Counted from the stretch's first letter, positions 46,174-55,716 are shown. The stretch: DNA of 64,000 nucleotides from Rufibacter latericius (GCF_003721515.1 NZ_RJJD01000001.1:620001-684000); one strand, 5' to 3'. Notes: generated from the letters alone by a model not told the origin. Translations and numbers: made by a program.

Positions 46174-47082
46174 TTATTTTCTTAAGGTACTCGCGGCTTC
46201 CTCTTTCTCCAACAAACTTCCTTTCCAGGAACTGGCCGCCCCAATCAAAGCCGACTCCTCCCCCAACTCGGCTACCCTTATCGGAATGGATAAGGCATGG
46301 TTTAGAAGATGCTGCTCCAACTCCCCAGAGAACAGATGATAGGCTTTGGAGATGTTGCCCCCGATCACCACCATCACGGCACCCAAGGGTTTCACGGTCG
46401 TTCTGATGAACTCTGCCAGATTTTTCCCAAACTCATCAAAGACAGTTTGCACGGTTAGGTTCTGCGGGGCAAGGTCGGCTAGTTCTCTCACCCCCTTTAC
46501 CTCTTGGCCAGTGAGTTCCCTGAACCGGTTCACGAACCAACGGGTGGAGAGATAGTCCTCGGCGATGCCCTCCTTAAAAGGCGAATTCCACAGGTCGGCG
46601 TCTTCTACCTTGCCGTGGTGGCACCAGGCCGAGCCCAGGCCGGTGCCTAACGTTAGACCCAGTACTTGTTCTACGCCCTGGGCGGCGCCGCAGAAGACCT
46701 CGCCTAACAAGAAACACTCGGCATCGTTCAAAAACCGGATGTCATCTGCCTGCATGGAGAGCTTCTCTGCCAATAATTCCTTTACATTGAGCTTGTAGAG
46801 GATGTCGTATTTGTTCTGGTCCTTGATGAGGGAAACGCCGTTGGGGTAATCAAACGGGCCCGGCATGGCGATGCCGATCTTTCCCGACGAGGTACCATCA
46901 AAGCTCTGGGCTTTTTGGATAACCTCGCACCAGTTGCCGATGATCTCGTTCACCGAGCCCTGGGTGTTTATTTCACTTCTCACATAACTCCCAGATACAA
47001 GAGCGCTCGTTTCCATATCGACAAGGGCTGCGGAAATGTGGGAGCCCCCCACGTCAATGCCAACTACTGTTGCATGTTTCAT
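46174..47082 (-). CDS. ROK-family sugar kinase
   Basis: Cytoplasmic ROK protein of 302 residues. The ATG at 47082 is chosen because it starts just before VVGIDVGGSHISAALVD, the ATP-binding phosphate-1 motif; the longer frame begins with a GTG at 47136. Further motifs are IGIAMPGPFDYPNGVS, FLNDAECFLLGEVFCGAA (catalytic Asp) and LGLTLGTGLGSAWCHHGK. The zinc-binding CxCGxxGCxE motif of most ROK kinases is absent. A sugar kinase for mannose, glucose or fructose is expected; in a mannan locus mannose is the natural substrate. It has no helix-turn-helix, so it is not a ROK regulator. It lies 51 bases upstream of the BSP peptidase gene, same strand. Confidence 0.9.
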   Translation of the reverse strand: MKHATVVGIDVGGSHISAALVDMETSALVSGSYVRSEINTQGSVNEIIGNWCEVIQKAQSFDGTSSGKIGIAMPGPFDYPNGVSLIKDQNKYDILYKLNVKELLAEKLSMQADDIRFLNDAECFLLGEVFCGAAQGVEQVLGLTLGTGLGSAWCHHGKVEDADLWNSPFKEGIAEDYLSTRWFVNRFRELTGQEVKGVRELADLAPQNLTVQTVFDEFGKNLAEFIRTTVKPLGAVMVVIGGNISKAYHLFSGELEQHLLNHALSIPIRVAELGEESALIGAASSWKGSLLEKEEAASTLRK

Positions 47083-47191
47083 AAAACTGCTTTTTTGACC
47101 TGAAGACATGACTCGGTTATAAGTAAACCCACTCACGTTCTTTCTAAGGCTTGTTCCTTCTGCTATATTTTGGTCTGCTTGAGCTACTCTC

Positions 47192-47229
47192 CCCTGATGA
47201 AAGCGGAAGCTTAGCTCCGCTCATCAGGG
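47192..47229 (-). terminator. Hairpin after GH92 copy B
   Basis: CCCTGATGA (47192-47200) pairs with TCATCAGGG (47221-47229), extended inward by GCGGA/TCCGC. It lies between the GH92 copy B stop and the ROK gene and would separate their transcripts. Confidence 0.75.
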
Positions 47230-47261
47230 TAAAATGCTTCTTATCTATCTCTTACTTCAAC

Positions 47262-49574
47262 TTATTTCGCGTTTTGAGTAACATATTGAGGCTTGGAGAA
47301 CGAGTAAGGGAACGCGCTTTCCTCGTTTCCACGTTTGGTGTTGGGCTTGTCAGCCATATCGAAGCGCAGCTTGGCGCCTTTCATCAGCTCAAAATGGCCC
47401 ACCCAGTTCTTCTCGTGCTTCTTGCCGTTGAGTTTCAGGTCCTGCACGTACAGGTTTTCTTTGCTGTTGTTGGGGGCCTCAATCTCCACTTTCTTGCCGT
47501 TTTCCAATTCTAAGGTCATTTTGGGGAAAAGCGGTGCGCCTAACACATATTGGTCGGTGCCGGGGCATACCGGGTAGAAGCCCATGGCACTGAACACGTA
47601 CCAGGCCGAGGTCTGGCCGTTGTCCTCGTCGCCGCAGTAGCCGTCTGGGGTTGGTTTGTACATGCGGTTCATGGTCTCACGTGCCCAGTACTGGGTTTTC
47701 CAAGGCTCTCCGGCGAAATTGTAGAGGTAGGTCATGTGCTGGATGGGCTGGTTGCCGTGCGCATACTGACCCATGTTAGCGATCTGCATCTCCCGGATCT
47801 CGTGAATTACGCCGCCGTAGTAAGAGTCATCAAACACCGGAGGCAAGGTGAACACCGAATCCAGTTTCTTCACGAAGTTCTGCTTGCCGCCAATCAGGTC
47901 AATCAACCCTTGCACGTCATGGAACACGCTCCAGGAATAGTGCCAGCTGTTGCCCTCGGTGAAGGCATCGCCCCACTTGAATGGGTTGAATGGGGCCTGG
48001 AACTTGCCGTCCTTATTCTTGCCGCGCATCAGGCCAGTGGCCGGGTCATAGAGGTTGCGGTAGTTTTGGCTACGCTTGGCGTACAGGTCAATCTCAGCCT
48101 GTGGTCTCTTCAGGGCCTTGGCTAATTGGTAAATGGCGAAATCGTCATAAGCATACTCCAAGGTGCGGGCGGCGTTCTCGTTGATGTTCACATCATAAGG
48201 CACGTAGCCCAACTTGTTGTAGTAGTCCACCCCTTTCCGGCCAATGGCGGTGATAGGCCCCTCGTTGTTAGCCCCGTGTACCAAGGCTTCGTAGAGCTTC
48301 TCAATGTCGTAACCGCGCAGACCTTTCATGTAGGCATCTGCCACCACTGAGGCCGAGTTGTTCCCGATCATGATGTCAGAATAACCTGGGCTAGACCACT
48401 CGGGCAACCAACCGCCTTCTTTGTAATCGTTGATTAAACCTTCTTGCATCTCTTTGTTGATGGCGGGGTACATGAGGTTCAGGAAAGGATACAAGGCCCG
48501 GAACGTGTCCCAGAAACCAGTTCCGGCAAAACGGTACCCGTCATGGACCTTGCCGGTGTATGGGCTGTAGTGCACCACTTTGTTGGCGGCGTTCAGCTCA
48601 TACATTTTGTGGGGGAAAAATAGCGTGCGGTAGAGGCAAGAATAGAAAGTGCGTTGCTGCTCCTCGGTGCCTCCCTCTACTTTGATGCGGCCCAGCGTAT
48701 TTTCCCAACGGTCACGCGCTTTGGCCATGGTAGCGTCAAAATTGTCTTGGGCCAGTTCGCGGCTCAGGTTCAGCTCGGCCTGCTCTTGGCTGATGAAGGA
48801 AGAAGCGACTTTCAGGTTCACCTTCTCGCCTTTGCTTGTTTTAAACCCAATCACCGCGCCCGAATGGTTAGAGGTCAGCTCCAGGGAATCTCTACCGGTG
48901 AGTTTGTTTCCGCGGAAAGTGCGGGCCAGTACAATGGGTTTGTCTACGTAGATCACGAAGTGGTTCTTGAACTCTTTCAAGGGACCGCGGGCGTACTTGG
49001 TGGTGTACCCCACAATCTTCCGCTCTTTGGGCAACACCTTCACGTAAGAACCTTTGTCTAGCGCATCAATTACAATGAAAGAGCTGTCAGACTTGGGATA
49101 AGTGAACCGAAACTGAGCAGCGCGCTCGGTGGGGGTAAGTTCTGCGGTCACGTCATGGTCTGCGAGGTAAACGCCATAATAGTATGGCTTGGCGGTTTCA
49201 GACTTATGGGAATACCAGCTGGCGCGGCCATCCTGGTCAAACTTCATCTTGCCCGTTACCGGCATGATCACGAACTGGCCGTAGTCGTTCATCCAGGGCG
49301 AGGGCTGGTGCGTCTGCTTGAAGCCCCTGATCTTGTCGGCGGCGTAGGTGTAGGCCCAACCGTTGCCCATGGTGCCGGTTTGCGGGGTCCAGAGGTTCAT
49401 GCCCCAGGGCACAGCCACGGCCGGATAGGTGTTCCCATTGGAGAGTTCCGGTTTGGAGTCGGTGCCCATCAAAGGGTTCACCAAATCCACGGGGGATACG
49501 TCTGCTTTCTTAGAAACCTGGGCGGAAGAGAAGAACGGTACGCTTGCTAGAATCCAAATAAAGAGTTTTTTCAT
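47262..49574 (-). CDS. GH92 alpha-mannosidase (copy B)
   Basis: Secreted alpha-mannosidase of 770 residues; signal peptide MKKLFIWILASVPFFSSAQ. The family layout is as in copy A: an N-terminal beta-sandwich starting PVDLVNPLMGTDSKPELSNGNTYP, then the catalytic barrel with Glu540 in AFTEGNSWHYSW and Asp649-Glu650-Asp651 in YCGDEDNGQTSAWYV. Both general-acid and general-base regions are intact, so it should be active. Sequence differences around the active site (SWHYSW against AWHWQW) suggest distinct linkage or leaving-group preference. It is preceded by TAAAACGTTTTA at 49727, about 150 bases upstream, and stands as its own unit between two hairpins, so it may respond directly to the LacI regulator. 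Confidence 0.96.
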   Translation of the reverse strand: MKKLFIWILASVPFFSSAQVSKKADVSPVDLVNPLMGTDSKPELSNGNTYPAVAVPWGMNLWTPQTGTMGNGWAYTYAADKIRGFKQTHQPSPWMNDYGQFVIMPVTGKMKFDQDGRASWYSHKSETAKPYYYGVYLADHDVTAELTPTERAAQFRFTYPKSDSSFIVIDALDKGSYVKVLPKERKIVGYTTKYARGPLKEFKNHFVIYVDKPIVLARTFRGNKLTGRDSLELTSNHSGAVIGFKTSKGEKVNLKVASSFISQEQAELNLSRELAQDNFDATMAKARDRWENTLGRIKVEGGTEEQQRTFYSCLYRTLFFPHKMYELNAANKVVHYSPYTGKVHDGYRFAGTGFWDTFRALYPFLNLMYPAINKEMQEGLINDYKEGGWLPEWSSPGYSDIMIGNNSASVVADAYMKGLRGYDIEKLYEALVHGANNEGPITAIGRKGVDYYNKLGYVPYDVNINENAARTLEYAYDDFAIYQLAKALKRPQAEIDLYAKRSQNYRNLYDPATGLMRGKNKDGKFQAPFNPFKWGDAFTEGNSWHYSWSVFHDVQGLIDLIGGKQNFVKKLDSVFTLPPVFDDSYYGGVIHEIREMQIANMGQYAHGNQPIQHMTYLYNFAGEPWKTQYWARETMNRMYKPTPDGYCGDEDNGQTSAWYVFSAMGFYPVCPGTDQYVLGAPLFPKMTLELENGKKVEIEAPNNSKENLYVQDLKLNGKKHEKNWVGHFELMKGAKLRFDMADKPNTKRGNEESAFPYSFSKPQYVTQNAK

Positions 49575-49726
49575 TTATAAGGGTATTATGGTTTTGCCAG
49601 ATGACCTGGTTGATGTTTGTAGAAAACAGCCTTAAGCTACATGCTGTCACATCAAGTATAAATCCTGTTTGCTAGGAAGGGCTTGAAGAAGCAGCCGTTT
49701 TAAGGCCATTTTCTACAAATTTTTGC

Positions 49727-49738
49727 TAAAACGTTTTA
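49727..49738. promoter_or_regulatory. LacI-type operator TAAAACGTTTTA upstream of GH92 copy B
   Basis: Perfect 12-base palindrome, preceded by GC to give GCTAAAACGTTTTAAG. It lies in the 183-base gap between GH92 copy B and the PorP/SprF gene. Confidence 0.75.
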
Positions 49739-49757
49739 AGAAGGAAATATAACAATT

Positions 49758-50678
49758 TTATTGCACGTTCCAGAGCGAAGCCCTTAAACCCAGCTCAAAA
49801 CTTCCTTTCACCCCGGTAAGGCTGTTCAGGGCCGGAGAACCGGTGGTATACATGCCCGTTACCGCCAGTCTTTTTTTCACGTCCACCCCAAAACCGAAGG
49901 TCACGTTCTCTGAGCTGTGGTACATACCGAACACGTTGAACTGGTTGTCCACGAAGGTCAGGTTAGCACCGGCATCAATGAGGTCATCGTACCCTTTCAC
50001 ACCGCGGTACACCACTTTCGGTTCTACGCCTACACTGGAACCAAACGCAAGCTTGTAACTGGCGGCGGCAAAGTAAGTGGACCGGTTCACGGTATTGCGC
50101 TCATTCAGGCTCTTGTCCAGAAAAGCCCTGATATTAGGAAAAGAGCCCTGAATCGTGAGTTTTGAATCAGTATAGGCCACTCCTACTTCCCCTTCAAAAT
50201 AAGGCCCCTGGTCGTTGAATTTAGCAACGGTGTTGTCATCAACATCGCCCACCATTTCATCCATGTCAATCTGCTCATTCACTACCCCGGCAGATAACCC
50301 GAAATGCAACTGGCGGGTACTCTGGTTAAGCGGCAGGTGATAAGAATAGGTGGCCATGGCTCTGGATCTTTTCAGCAGGCCTTCGCGGTTCTGCCCCAGG
50401 TTCAAGCCCAGGCCTACTTTGTTGCTCAGGCCGTAATCAGCGGTGATGGCTTCCGTGGTGGGAGCATCAGAGATGCTCCCCCACTGGTTGCGGTAATGAA
50501 GGTTTACCCTTAACCCTCCGTTCACCCCAGCCATGGCCGGATTAGCCAGGTACTGATTCTGAAAATACATCGCCTTCAACGGATTTATTTGGGCAGCACC
50601 CTCCTGCACCATTGCTACGCAGCAGAAAAGAAGAAAGAAGAAGGACAGCCCTTTTTTTAGGTTATATAGCTTTTTCAT
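49758..50678 (-). CDS. PorP/SprF-family type IX secretion membrane protein
   Basis: Outer-membrane protein of 306 residues from ATG 50678, which opens MKKLYNLKKGLSFFFLLFCC and a signal ending GAAQ; an upstream GTG or ATG would only add unrelated residues. The mature part begins INPLKAMYFQNQYLANPAMAGVNGGLRVNLHYRNQWGSI, the signature of PorP/SprF proteins, followed by alternating beta-strands and closing GSFELGLRASLW. In gliding bacteria SprF is needed for export and anchoring of SprB, a protein with the type-B (CHU_C) sorting domain. Here the gene lies 13 bases after a gene for exactly such a protein, so the two probably form a dedicated export and anchoring pair. Confidence 0.93.
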   Translation of the reverse strand: MKKLYNLKKGLSFFFLLFCCVAMVQEGAAQINPLKAMYFQNQYLANPAMAGVNGGLRVNLHYRNQWGSISDAPTTEAITADYGLSNKVGLGLNLGQNREGLLKRSRAMATYSYHLPLNQSTRQLHFGLSAGVVNEQIDMDEMVGDVDDNTVAKFNDQGPYFEGEVGVAYTDSKLTIQGSFPNIRAFLDKSLNERNTVNRSTYFAAASYKLAFGSSVGVEPKVVYRGVKGYDDLIDAGANLTFVDNQFNVFGMYHSSENVTFGFGVDVKKRLAVTGMYTTGSPALNSLTGVKGSFELGLRASLWNVQ

Positions 50679-50691
50679 ATGGCTTCTATTT

Positions 50692-53600
50692 TTAATCACG
50701 GATAATGGTAAGGGCTCCTTTTGCGGGCGCAATACCTGAACCTAAGTCAATCACATAGTAATACACGCCCTGTGCCAATGGGGAACCTTTGTAAGTACCG
50801 TTCCAGTCATTGGCATAGTTCTCCTTCTCAAACACCACTCTACCGGCTGTGTCAAACACCTTGAGTTTGCTGCCTGGATAAGTGTTGATGTTCCAGATTA
50901 CCCACACATCATTTTTGCCGTCATTGTTAGGGGTAAGGATGTTGTTTGCCTGCAAGGCCACTCCTCCTTCTACCAGCACCGTGAACTCAGCCTCCTTTGT
51001 ACATCCTTCAGCAGTGCTGGCGGTTACCTTGTAGACATATCCCTGGGTTGGTTTGATGGAAAGCACATTGCTGTTCTGGCCACTGATGATGCCTGGTCCG
51101 TTTGCCCAGGTATAAGTGTAGCCTTCTTCGCCTGTCACCGTCAACTGGATGGTCTCCCCTCTAGGCACTTTTCCACCCCGATCAGCGGAGATGCTCATGT
51201 TCAGTTCATAAGAGGTGATCTTGAAGGTTCTGGTGAAGGTGTCGGTGCCGTCGTTCAAAGTCCCTCCATTGTCTTTGGCGGTTATCGTGATCGTCGCATC
51301 ACCGGGTTGGCCTTTTACTAGTTTGTAGGTAAGGACAGCTTTTCCGTTTTCAACGGTGCTCACTGACAAGTCACTGAAGAGTGCGGGCCTGTTGGTGGAA
51401 ACTGATAAGTTAACCTGTTGTCCGGCTTCTGGGCCAGCAGTTATTCCCTCTAAAGGAATGGTATAGGCATCTACCACGTTACAGCTTCTCTGATCTGCGA
51501 TGGCTGCAATAGTTGGCGCCTGGTTTGAACCGCTGGTGACGGCCTCAGCCACCGCAGAATAAGGGGCACTGATTCCTGAAGATTGGCTGTAAGCATTGAA
51601 TGGCCTAATTCTGTAGTAGTAGCGCGTAGCTAGTTTTAGTCCTTCATCTGTATAGCTAGTTACATCAGCTGCTAAAGTTTGGAGCAAGGAGTAAGAGGTA
51701 CCGTTGGTAGACCGCTCAATCTGGAATCCGGTTTCGTTTTCTGCCCGGTCAATCCAGTCTAATTTCACCTGGTTTTCTGACAAGGTAGTGGCTACCAAAT
51801 TCTCAGCAGGCAAAGGCAGCCGTTCATCATAGAGGGTAGTTCCGCTCACCACCGCCGAGAAGATGGTAGCATTGGTCTCTCTCTTTGCCCGCACCTTGTA
51901 AAGGTACGTGGCCAGCACCCCTAGATTTGGATCTGTAAAACTGGTGGCGCCAGCGTCTACCGCTTGCAGCATGGTAAAGGTGGCACCGTCTGTGGAACGC
52001 CATACCTCGTACCCCGTTTCATTCGCCACGTCATTCCAGTTGATGGTGATGGCACTCTCCGTGATGTTGGTTAACCTGATGTTGCTTGGTACTGCTGGCA
52101 TATTCTGTGGAATACCCCAAATCATCAGTTCGGTCATCTGGATGGCATCACTGGAACCATTGTTCACCGTAATATCTAATTTGTAGTACTTGAAAGCGGT
52201 GTTGTTCTCAAAAGAGAAAATCCGATGCTGAAATCTAGAGGTAAAGCGCTGGTTTCTTCTGGTGTCCAGCACTGTCCAATCGGTACCATTGTTTGACCCC
52301 TGGAAAGTCCAATCCTTTGGATCCCGCTCCGGCGCATCATTGGCGGAAACGATGGTGTATTGGGTAACAATATCGGTTGGGGAGGTAGATTCATACTGCA
52401 CCCATAAGGTTCTGTTAGGCGCTTCCAGGAATTTGCTCTCCAAGTTGTTATCAATCAGTTTGGTCGAGTTCTCATTGGGGTTGTTATCGTTATCCTTGGA
52501 AACAGTCAGGGTTCCTCCGTTATCCGTGATATCCGTTAAGGCACCGCTATAATTCAGCGTTGTGATATTCTTCACAGGAGAGAACCCCGAAGGACCGTAA
52601 GCCCCAACTGCTCTTACCCGGTAATAGTAACGAGTAGCCTGTTTTAAGCCTTTGTCATAGTAAGTAGTGGTATTCGCAGCCAAGTCAGCCACCTTAGTAT
52701 AGGTTGTTCCGTCTGTAGACCGTTGCAGTTCAAAGCTGGTTTCTGTGCCAGCATTGTCCACCCAGGTAAGGTACACTTCATCACCACCGGTGGAGAAGCC
52801 GCTTAATGCTGAGGGCGCTAACGGAGGAACTCCTTCAAATAACCGCCACTCTCCCAATTGGAAAGTATCTCCATTTTTAATGGCACTTATGAAGAAGCGG
52901 TAGTATGTATAAGCGGTGGAATTGGTAAGGGTGTAGGTCTTAGTCTGGAAGCGTTCAGAGAACATCTCCCCGGTACGAGTGTCCAGCACGGTCCAATCTG
53001 TTCCGTTGTTTGATCCTTCTATTCTCCAATCCTTCGGGTCACGGTCTGGGGCGTCATTCGCAGAAACCAGCGTGTAGGTACCGGCAATGGCTGGCGCAGT
53101 TAATTGCAACTGTATCCACTGAGATCCCGGGAAGTTAGACAAGAACTTGGTATTAGAATCATTGTCAATCACTTTGGGGGAACCTTCCCCTGCATTTTGC
53201 CCCCCGCTATTTTCTTTGAAAACGGTCAGCACCCCTCCTCTTTCGGTAATATCAGGGGTTGGGGCCGCCTCAAATAAGCGCCATTCCGCCAATTGAAAGG
53301 TATTGTTCGCCTTGATAGCTGAAATATTGAGGCGGTAGTACTTATAAGCAGTAGAGTTGGAAACAGAATAGGTCTGGGTGAGAAACCGCTCTGGAAACAT
53401 CTCTCCGGTACGGGAGTCTAGTTCAACCCAGGTTGTCCCATTGTTAGATCCTTCAAACTTCCAGTCTTTAGGATCACGGTTTGGGTCATCATCTGCCGAA
53501 ACAAGGGTATAGGTCCCCACCACAGCAGGCTCGGTGAGTTCAAACCTTAGCCATTGCATGTTTTCAAAATGGGACAGAAATTTAGTATCTGGGTTATTAT

Positions 53601-53772
53601 CAATCACCTTGGCAGAACCTTCCCGGGAAGTTGGGCCATCATTATTATCAAGGAAAACCGTTAAAACCCCTCCTTTTGCTGTAAGGTCGTCCTGCGCTGA
53701 GGCTTCGTTTATGACGCTGAATACAAACAGCGCACAAAAGGTCACCCTCACAAATTGTAGTAGTTGTTTCAT
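50692..53772 (-). CDS. T9SS type-B surface protein with three discoidin and three fibronectin domains
   Basis: Secreted protein of 1026 residues from ATG 53772; the frame is open 58 codons further into susD, but only this ATG gives a signal peptide (MKQLLQFVRVTFCALFVFSV ... SAQ). Domains in order: discoidin (F5/8C-like) 1 (about 27-167), discoidin 2 (170-315), FN3 (320-405), discoidin 3 (410-555), two FN3 (558-745), a cadherin-like domain (about 745-850), an Ig/PKD-like domain (855-935) and a C-terminal CHU_C sorting domain beginning ANNILTPNNDGKNDVWVIWN. The discoidin domains share the RDPKDW.. EGSNNGT.W motif. It follows susD and precedes a PorP/SprF gene, so it probably replaces SusE/F as surface glycan-binding protein. 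Confidence 0.92.
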   Translation of the reverse strand: MKQLLQFVRVTFCALFVFSVINEASAQDDLTAKGGVLTVFLDNNDGPTSREGSAKVIDNNPDTKFLSHFENMQWLRFELTEPAVVGTYTLVSADDDPNRDPKDWKFEGSNNGTTWVELDSRTGEMFPERFLTQTYSVSNSTAYKYYRLNISAIKANNTFQLAEWRLFEAAPTPDITERGGVLTVFKENSGGQNAGEGSPKVIDNDSNTKFLSNFPGSQWIQLQLTAPAIAGTYTLVSANDAPDRDPKDWRIEGSNNGTDWTVLDTRTGEMFSERFQTKTYTLTNSTAYTYYRFFISAIKNGDTFQLGEWRLFEGVPPLAPSALSGFSTGGDEVYLTWVDNAGTETSFELQRSTDGTTYTKVADLAANTTTYYDKGLKQATRYYYRVRAVGAYGPSGFSPVKNITTLNYSGALTDITDNGGTLTVSKDNDNNPNENSTKLIDNNLESKFLEAPNRTLWVQYESTSPTDIVTQYTIVSANDAPERDPKDWTFQGSNNGTDWTVLDTRRNQRFTSRFQHRIFSFENNTAFKYYKLDITVNNGSSDAIQMTELMIWGIPQNMPAVPSNIRLTNITESAITINWNDVANETGYEVWRSTDGATFTMLQAVDAGATSFTDPNLGVLATYLYKVRAKRETNATIFSAVVSGTTLYDERLPLPAENLVATTLSENQVKLDWIDRAENETGFQIERSTNGTSYSLLQTLAADVTSYTDEGLKLATRYYYRIRPFNAYSQSSGISAPYSAVAEAVTSGSNQAPTIAAIADQRSCNVVDAYTIPLEGITAGPEAGQQVNLSVSTNRPALFSDLSVSTVENGKAVLTYKLVKGQPGDATITITAKDNGGTLNDGTDTFTRTFKITSYELNMSISADRGGKVPRGETIQLTVTGEEGYTYTWANGPGIISGQNSNVLSIKPTQGYVYKVTASTAEGCTKEAEFTVLVEGGVALQANNILTPNNDGKNDVWVIWNINTYPGSKLKVFDTAGRVVFEKENYANDWNGTYKGSPLAQGVYYYVIDLGSGIAPAKGALTIIRD

Positions 53773-53838
53773 ATATGATTTCTTAGGGATATATGGAAAA
53801 TCTGAAGATGCTTTTACAATCCTATTGGTTAGTGCAGT

Positions 53839-53875
53839 GCTAAGTTCAGGTTGGGAAGTCCTTCCTGAACTTAGC
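53839..53875 (-). terminator. Hairpin between susD and the discoidin gene
   Basis: GCTAAGTTCAGG (53839-53850) pairs perfectly with CCTGAACTTAGC (53864-53875). It lies 8 bases past the SusD stop codon and could attenuate transcription into the T9SS genes, setting the stoichiometry below that of SusCD. Confidence 0.82.
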
Positions 53876-53882
53876 CCAATCC

Positions 53883-55706
53883 TTACCAACCCGTATTTTG
53901 CACCAGTAATTTGTTGATGTTCATCTCGCTCTGAGGGATTGGCCACAGGTAATGGCGCTTGGTAAACACCCTGGTTTCAAATGGCACCTTGTTGTAGAAA
54001 TTCTCAATTTGGCGGGCAGAAATATCCAGGGCATAAGTTGGACCGTTGAAAGCTGTTTCAGCAATCTTCCACCTTCTGGCATCAAAATACCGCACATTTT
54101 CAAAGGCCAATTCTACCTGGCGCTCTTTCCTGATGGCTTCTCTTACCGCTTCCTGTCCGGTTGGCGCTTCTAACTCAGCGGAGCCGTATTCAGGGATGCC
54201 TGCCCGGTTTCTGATGAGGTTCACGTAAGTGAGGATATCAGGATGGCCAGGATTATATTCATTCAGTGCTTCGGCATAATTAAGATAGATTTCCGCCAGG
54301 CGCAGCATCACATAAGACCTGCCCCCATTACGCCAGTCACCTGTGCTCATGTTCTTTCTCACAATGTACCCGGTTGGCGTGTAGTCATTACCCGCCCCAG
54401 AGTTTTTGCCTGAGTTACCTTCATACCAGGTTCTAGTGACGATATTGCCGGTATTCTGATTCAACCATAAACTGTTGTCATAAGTGATTCCTACATAGAA
54501 CCGGGGTTCCCTGTTCACCCACTGATTAAAAACCTGTCTTGCTTCAGTATCATTTGGCGCTTTGAAGCTGGTAAACCCAGAAGCCATGTAACCAGATTTT
54601 GGATCATTAATGGATCTTCCGTTTGCAGTAAAATAAGCATCCACAATGTGCTGGGTTGCTCCCAATCCCCCACTTCCTTTGGCTTCGGCTTGTGCGCCGG
54701 CATGGAAGGGTGTCATTTCATACTGTCTAGGATTGATACCTGCATCTATTCTGGCGAAAATGACCTCCTTGTTCCATTCATCAAGGAAAACATCGCGGGT
54801 GGAGAGGTAAGGATCAAACTGGCCCTGAGCATTATTCTTCCGGTACAGATCAAAAGTACCTGGCACAAATTCATCGATAAAGGCCTTTGCTGCATCTGCT
54901 GCTAATTTCCATTTGTTGACATCGTACTGCTGGTTGATCAGTTGTTTTCCGTCTGTGCTCACCAAAGAAGCATAGTCTGAATTACCGTTAAAAAGAGGGC
55001 TGGCCGCAAACAACAAAACCTGTGATTTAATGGCTTGCACATACGGTTTAGTCATACGGCCATATTGATCTGGGTCAGTACCATTTGGCAAGTCTTGGGC
55101 CGCTGCATTGAGTTCTTGGAGTACATAAGCAACACATTCATCATAGGAGCTTCTATGCATCTTCAACTGGTCTGCAGGAGCGTCCACCGGGACAGACTCA
55201 TTTCCTACCAACACAACCGGACCATACAACCGCATCAAATAATAGTAGTACAAGCCTCTTAAAGCCCTGGCTTCAGCTTTATACCGTTTCACGATAGCTC
55301 CATTAGCGCCACAGTCAGTGCATTGGTCTACGTTCTCAATGAACACATTTGCTCTTCTGATTCCCCGGTAGAAATTAGACCAGATAGAATTTACAAAACC
55401 CGAGGTTGGGTCCCATGCCCCGATATTCACCGAGTTACTTCCTACAAAACCCCAAACATATTCTGCCTCGTCAGAGGCCGCCAGCCAGGGACCTACGTTC
55501 CCATCTCCGCCTAATCCTCTTTGACTTACATCATCCGGAATCTGGGAATATACATTTGCCAGATACTGGTCTATGGTGTTCTTATTCTTAAAGGTAGATT
55601 CCAGCGTTAACCGGTCATCTGGTATCTGGTCCAGAAAATCGTCGTTGCATGAGAAGTTCAGGCTTGTAAGCAAGCCTACAAGTATGATTGATTTTATCTT
55701 TTTCAT
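53883..55706 (-). CDS. susD: SusD/RagB-family outer-membrane lipoprotein (mannan locus)
   Basis: Surface glycan-binding lipoprotein of 607 residues. The signal MKKIKSIILVGLLTSLNFSC is followed by NDDFLDQIPDDRLTLESTFKN, the standard SusD opening. The TPR-like core shows RGIRRANVFIENVDQC, AEARALRGLYYYYLMRLYGPVVLV, and the conserved C-terminal RSYVMLRLAEIYLNYAEALNEYN and ERQVELAFENVRYFDARRWK. It ends PIPQSEMNINKLLVQNTGW. It starts 10 bases after SusC and would bind alpha-mannan oligosaccharides and cap the SusC pore. Length is slightly above the common 500-570 residues. Confidence 0.97.
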   Translation of the reverse strand: MKKIKSIILVGLLTSLNFSCNDDFLDQIPDDRLTLESTFKNKNTIDQYLANVYSQIPDDVSQRGLGGDGNVGPWLAASDEAEYVWGFVGSNSVNIGAWDPTSGFVNSIWSNFYRGIRRANVFIENVDQCTDCGANGAIVKRYKAEARALRGLYYYYLMRLYGPVVLVGNESVPVDAPADQLKMHRSSYDECVAYVLQELNAAAQDLPNGTDPDQYGRMTKPYVQAIKSQVLLFAASPLFNGNSDYASLVSTDGKQLINQQYDVNKWKLAADAAKAFIDEFVPGTFDLYRKNNAQGQFDPYLSTRDVFLDEWNKEVIFARIDAGINPRQYEMTPFHAGAQAEAKGSGGLGATQHIVDAYFTANGRSINDPKSGYMASGFTSFKAPNDTEARQVFNQWVNREPRFYVGITYDNSLWLNQNTGNIVTRTWYEGNSGKNSGAGNDYTPTGYIVRKNMSTGDWRNGGRSYVMLRLAEIYLNYAEALNEYNPGHPDILTYVNLIRNRAGIPEYGSAELEAPTGQEAVREAIRKERQVELAFENVRYFDARRWKIAETAFNGPTYALDISARQIENFYNKVPFETRVFTKRHYLWPIPQSEMNINKLLVQNTGW

Positions 55707-55716
55707 TCTTAGGAAA

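Noticed and set aside
52830-53660. Possible DNA-level tandem duplication in the discoidin gene
   Set aside because: Discoidin domains 1 and 2 are clearly related as proteins, but the nucleotide sequences have diverged too far to call a recent tandem repeat.
53773-53946. N-terminal extension of the discoidin protein into the susD gene
   Set aside because: The extra 58 codons read across the hairpin and into susD in another frame; the ATG at 53772 opens directly into a signal peptide.
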